From an uncultured Brachyspira sp. (GTDB lineage: Bacteria; Spirochaetota; Brachyspiria; Brachyspirales; Brachyspiraceae), in the NCBI RefSeq assembly GCF_944388875.1, contig NZ_CALXKQ010000001.1, positions 124,001 to 188,000 on the forward strand: DNA of 64,000 nucleotides. Direction: 5' to 3'. The notes below the pieces were generated by a model. It had not been told where the DNA came from, did not search any database, and saw nothing but the letters and a program-made list of their open reading frames with translations. A program made the position numbers and the translations under genes. The first letter of the stretch is position 1; every line of letters starts with the position of its first letter. Below, in pieces: positions 63,073 through 64,000 of this stretch.

Positions 63073-63774
63073 ATGAAATTTATTATAGAAAATAAAGTAT
63101 TTGAAACATTAAATAATCTTTGTGTAGCTGTAATAATAGCTAGAGGAATAAATAATACAAAGAAAATAGATGATATTTCTATGATGCTTAAAGAAAATAT
63201 AGAAAATGTAGAAAAAGAGTTTGAGAATGTAAAGGTAAAAGAAAGCAATTATATAAAATGCTATAGGGATGCCTTTCAAAAACTTAATATCAATCCCAAT
63301 AAATTCATGTGTTCTATAGAGGCACTTCTTACAAGAATATCAAAAAAGAAAGGTATGCCTGAAATAAACTCTGTCGTTGATTTAGTAAATGCTGTTTCCA
63401 TTAAATATAAACTTCCTATGGGGGCACATGATTTAGATTCTATGAATGAAGATTTTTATATTAGATATTCTACTGATAATGATATATTTTTGCCTTTTGG
63501 TGAAACTGATACAGAAAATATGGAAAGTAATGAATTAGTATATGCCTCTTCCAATGATATAAGAACTAGAAGATGGATATGGAGGCAGAGTGAACATGGT
63601 AAAATTATTGAAAGCTCTAAAAATATAATATTTCCTATAGATGCCTTTGTAGGAATTAATGATGATAAGGCAATTAATGCTAGAGAAGAGTTAAGTAATT
63701 TACTTTCAAAATTCTTTAACTGCGAAATTATAACTGGTATGATAGATGCTAAAAATAATTATATAGAATTTTAA
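63073..63774 (+). CDS. B3/B4 tRNA-binding domain protein
   Basis: A 233-residue stand-alone B3/B4 domain protein, the fold found in the editing region of the phenylalanyl-tRNA synthetase beta chain. Features are SNYIKCYRDAFQKLNINP, SIEALLTRISKKKGMPEIN, VDLVNAVSIKYKLPMGAHD and YASSNDIRTRRWIWRQSEHG. Stand-alone members are proposed to act on mischarged tRNA or related substrates; this is not proven. It has a ribosome-binding site (ATAGGAG) and ends at a bidirectional terminator. Confidence 0.88.
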   Translation: MKFIIENKVFETLNNLCVAVIIARGINNTKKIDDISMMLKENIENVEKEFENVKVKESNYIKCYRDAFQKLNINPNKFMCSIEALLTRISKKKGMPEINSVVDLVNAVSIKYKLPMGAHDLDSMNEDFYIRYSTDNDIFLPFGETDTENMESNELVYASSNDIRTRRWIWRQSEHGKIIESSKNIIFPIDAFVGINDDKAINAREELSNLLSKFFNCEIITGMIDAKNNYIEF

Positions 63775-63813
63775 AAGACTTTACCAAATGTATAAAACAT
63801 TAAGCAAAGTCTT
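63775..63813. terminator. Bidirectional terminator
   Basis: AAGACTTT (63775-63782) and AAAGTCTT (63806-63813) form an outer stem, with AATGT/ACATT inside. It lies between the B3/B4 gene and convergent purC. Confidence 0.78.
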
Positions 63814-63821
63814 ATAAAAAA

Positions 63822-64000
63822 TTATAGATTATTAAGTCTATTTAATACTTCTATATAAGCCTCTTCAATAGAGCCTAAATCTCTTCTAAATCTGTCTTTA
63901 TCCAATTTTTTACCAGTTTCTTTATCCCAGAATCTGCATGTATCAGGAGTAATCTCATCAGCTAAAAGTATTTCGCCTTTTGAGTTTTTACCAAATTCCA
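63822..64000 (-). CDS. purC: SAICAR synthase PurC (C-terminal part, cut by window edge)
   Basis: The last 58 codons of phosphoribosylaminoimidazole-succinocarboxamide synthase, read from the window end to the TAA at 63824-63822. The C-terminal signatures are clear: [20 protein letters not shown], then [20 protein letters not shown]. The enzyme catalyses the step adding aspartate to CAIR in purine synthesis. The N-terminal ATP-binding part lies outside the window. Confidence 0.93.
   Translation of the reverse strand, partial: EFGKNSKGEILLADEITPDTCRFWDKETGKKLDKDRFRRDLGSIEEAYIEVLNRLNNL

Overview
The window is AT-rich chromosomal DNA from a spirochaete, almost certainly the genus Brachyspira. 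The evidence is a spirochaetal periplasmic-flagellar sheath protein FlaA (12953-13921, minus), a Brachyspira-type variable surface protein of the Vsp family (52807-54039, minus), a Maf-type flagellar glycosylation protein, very low GC with A/T-rich codons, and many short lipoproteins. I see no rRNA, tRNA, CRISPR array, prophage or intact insertion sequence.

Layout. 1-7.7 kb is a minus-strand block: lolA, rodZ-like, rimO, a TPR protein, an unusual clpX, an ECF sigma factor with its probable anti-sigma factor, and the 5' end of clpC. 8-13.9 kb holds a small-ORF/STAS pair, a rhodanese lipoprotein, a 50-codon lipoprotein, nth, a DUF3298 protein, an isochorismatase-tpiA pair and flaA with a textbook promoter and terminator. 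14-21 kb has a Clp-fold serine proteinase, a phosphoesterase, a glycosyltransferase, a P-loop ATPase, envelope proteins and ftsA.

21-31.6 kb is an accessory region: two Rpn-type PD-(D/E)XK nuclease genes, each with a consensus promoter that puts the transcription start on the ATG, a hairpin-rich GC island between them, a DUF1877 protein, a DUF368 lipid transporter, a tandem pair of paralogous membrane proteins, an ankyrin protein and a LysM protein. 31.7-41.6 kb is metabolic: glycogen phosphorylase, aroF-aroB (aroF preceded by a Phe-rich micro-ORF and a hairpin), flavodoxin and a DUF3793 gene with twin operator boxes, an EIIA-zinc-ribbon fusion and an EF-G-like GTPase. 42-45.2 kb is a second accessory patch with two tandem, independently broken PD-(D/E)XK paralogues and a convergent third nuclease-like gene.

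45.2-64 kb carries metK, a VWA protein, the NAD-salvage pair nadR-pnuC, then an 8.6-kb segment (Maf, ispA, Vsp, surface sialidase, purD, a helical protein) bracketed by two inverted copies of a roughly 330-bp structured repeat. It ends with an exported protein, a chemoreceptor, rpmE, a B3/B4-domain protein and the 3' end of purC. Themes that connect genes are cell-envelope construction (lolA, rodZ, DUF368, ispA, ftsA, Vsp), flagella and chemotaxis (flaA, Maf, MCP), mucosal life (sialidase, Vsp) and protein quality control (clpC, clpX). The most unusual items are the leaderless Rpn genes, the inverted structured repeats, the palindrome array upstream of the sialidase, the candidate Phe leader peptide before aroF and the decaying nuclease cluster.
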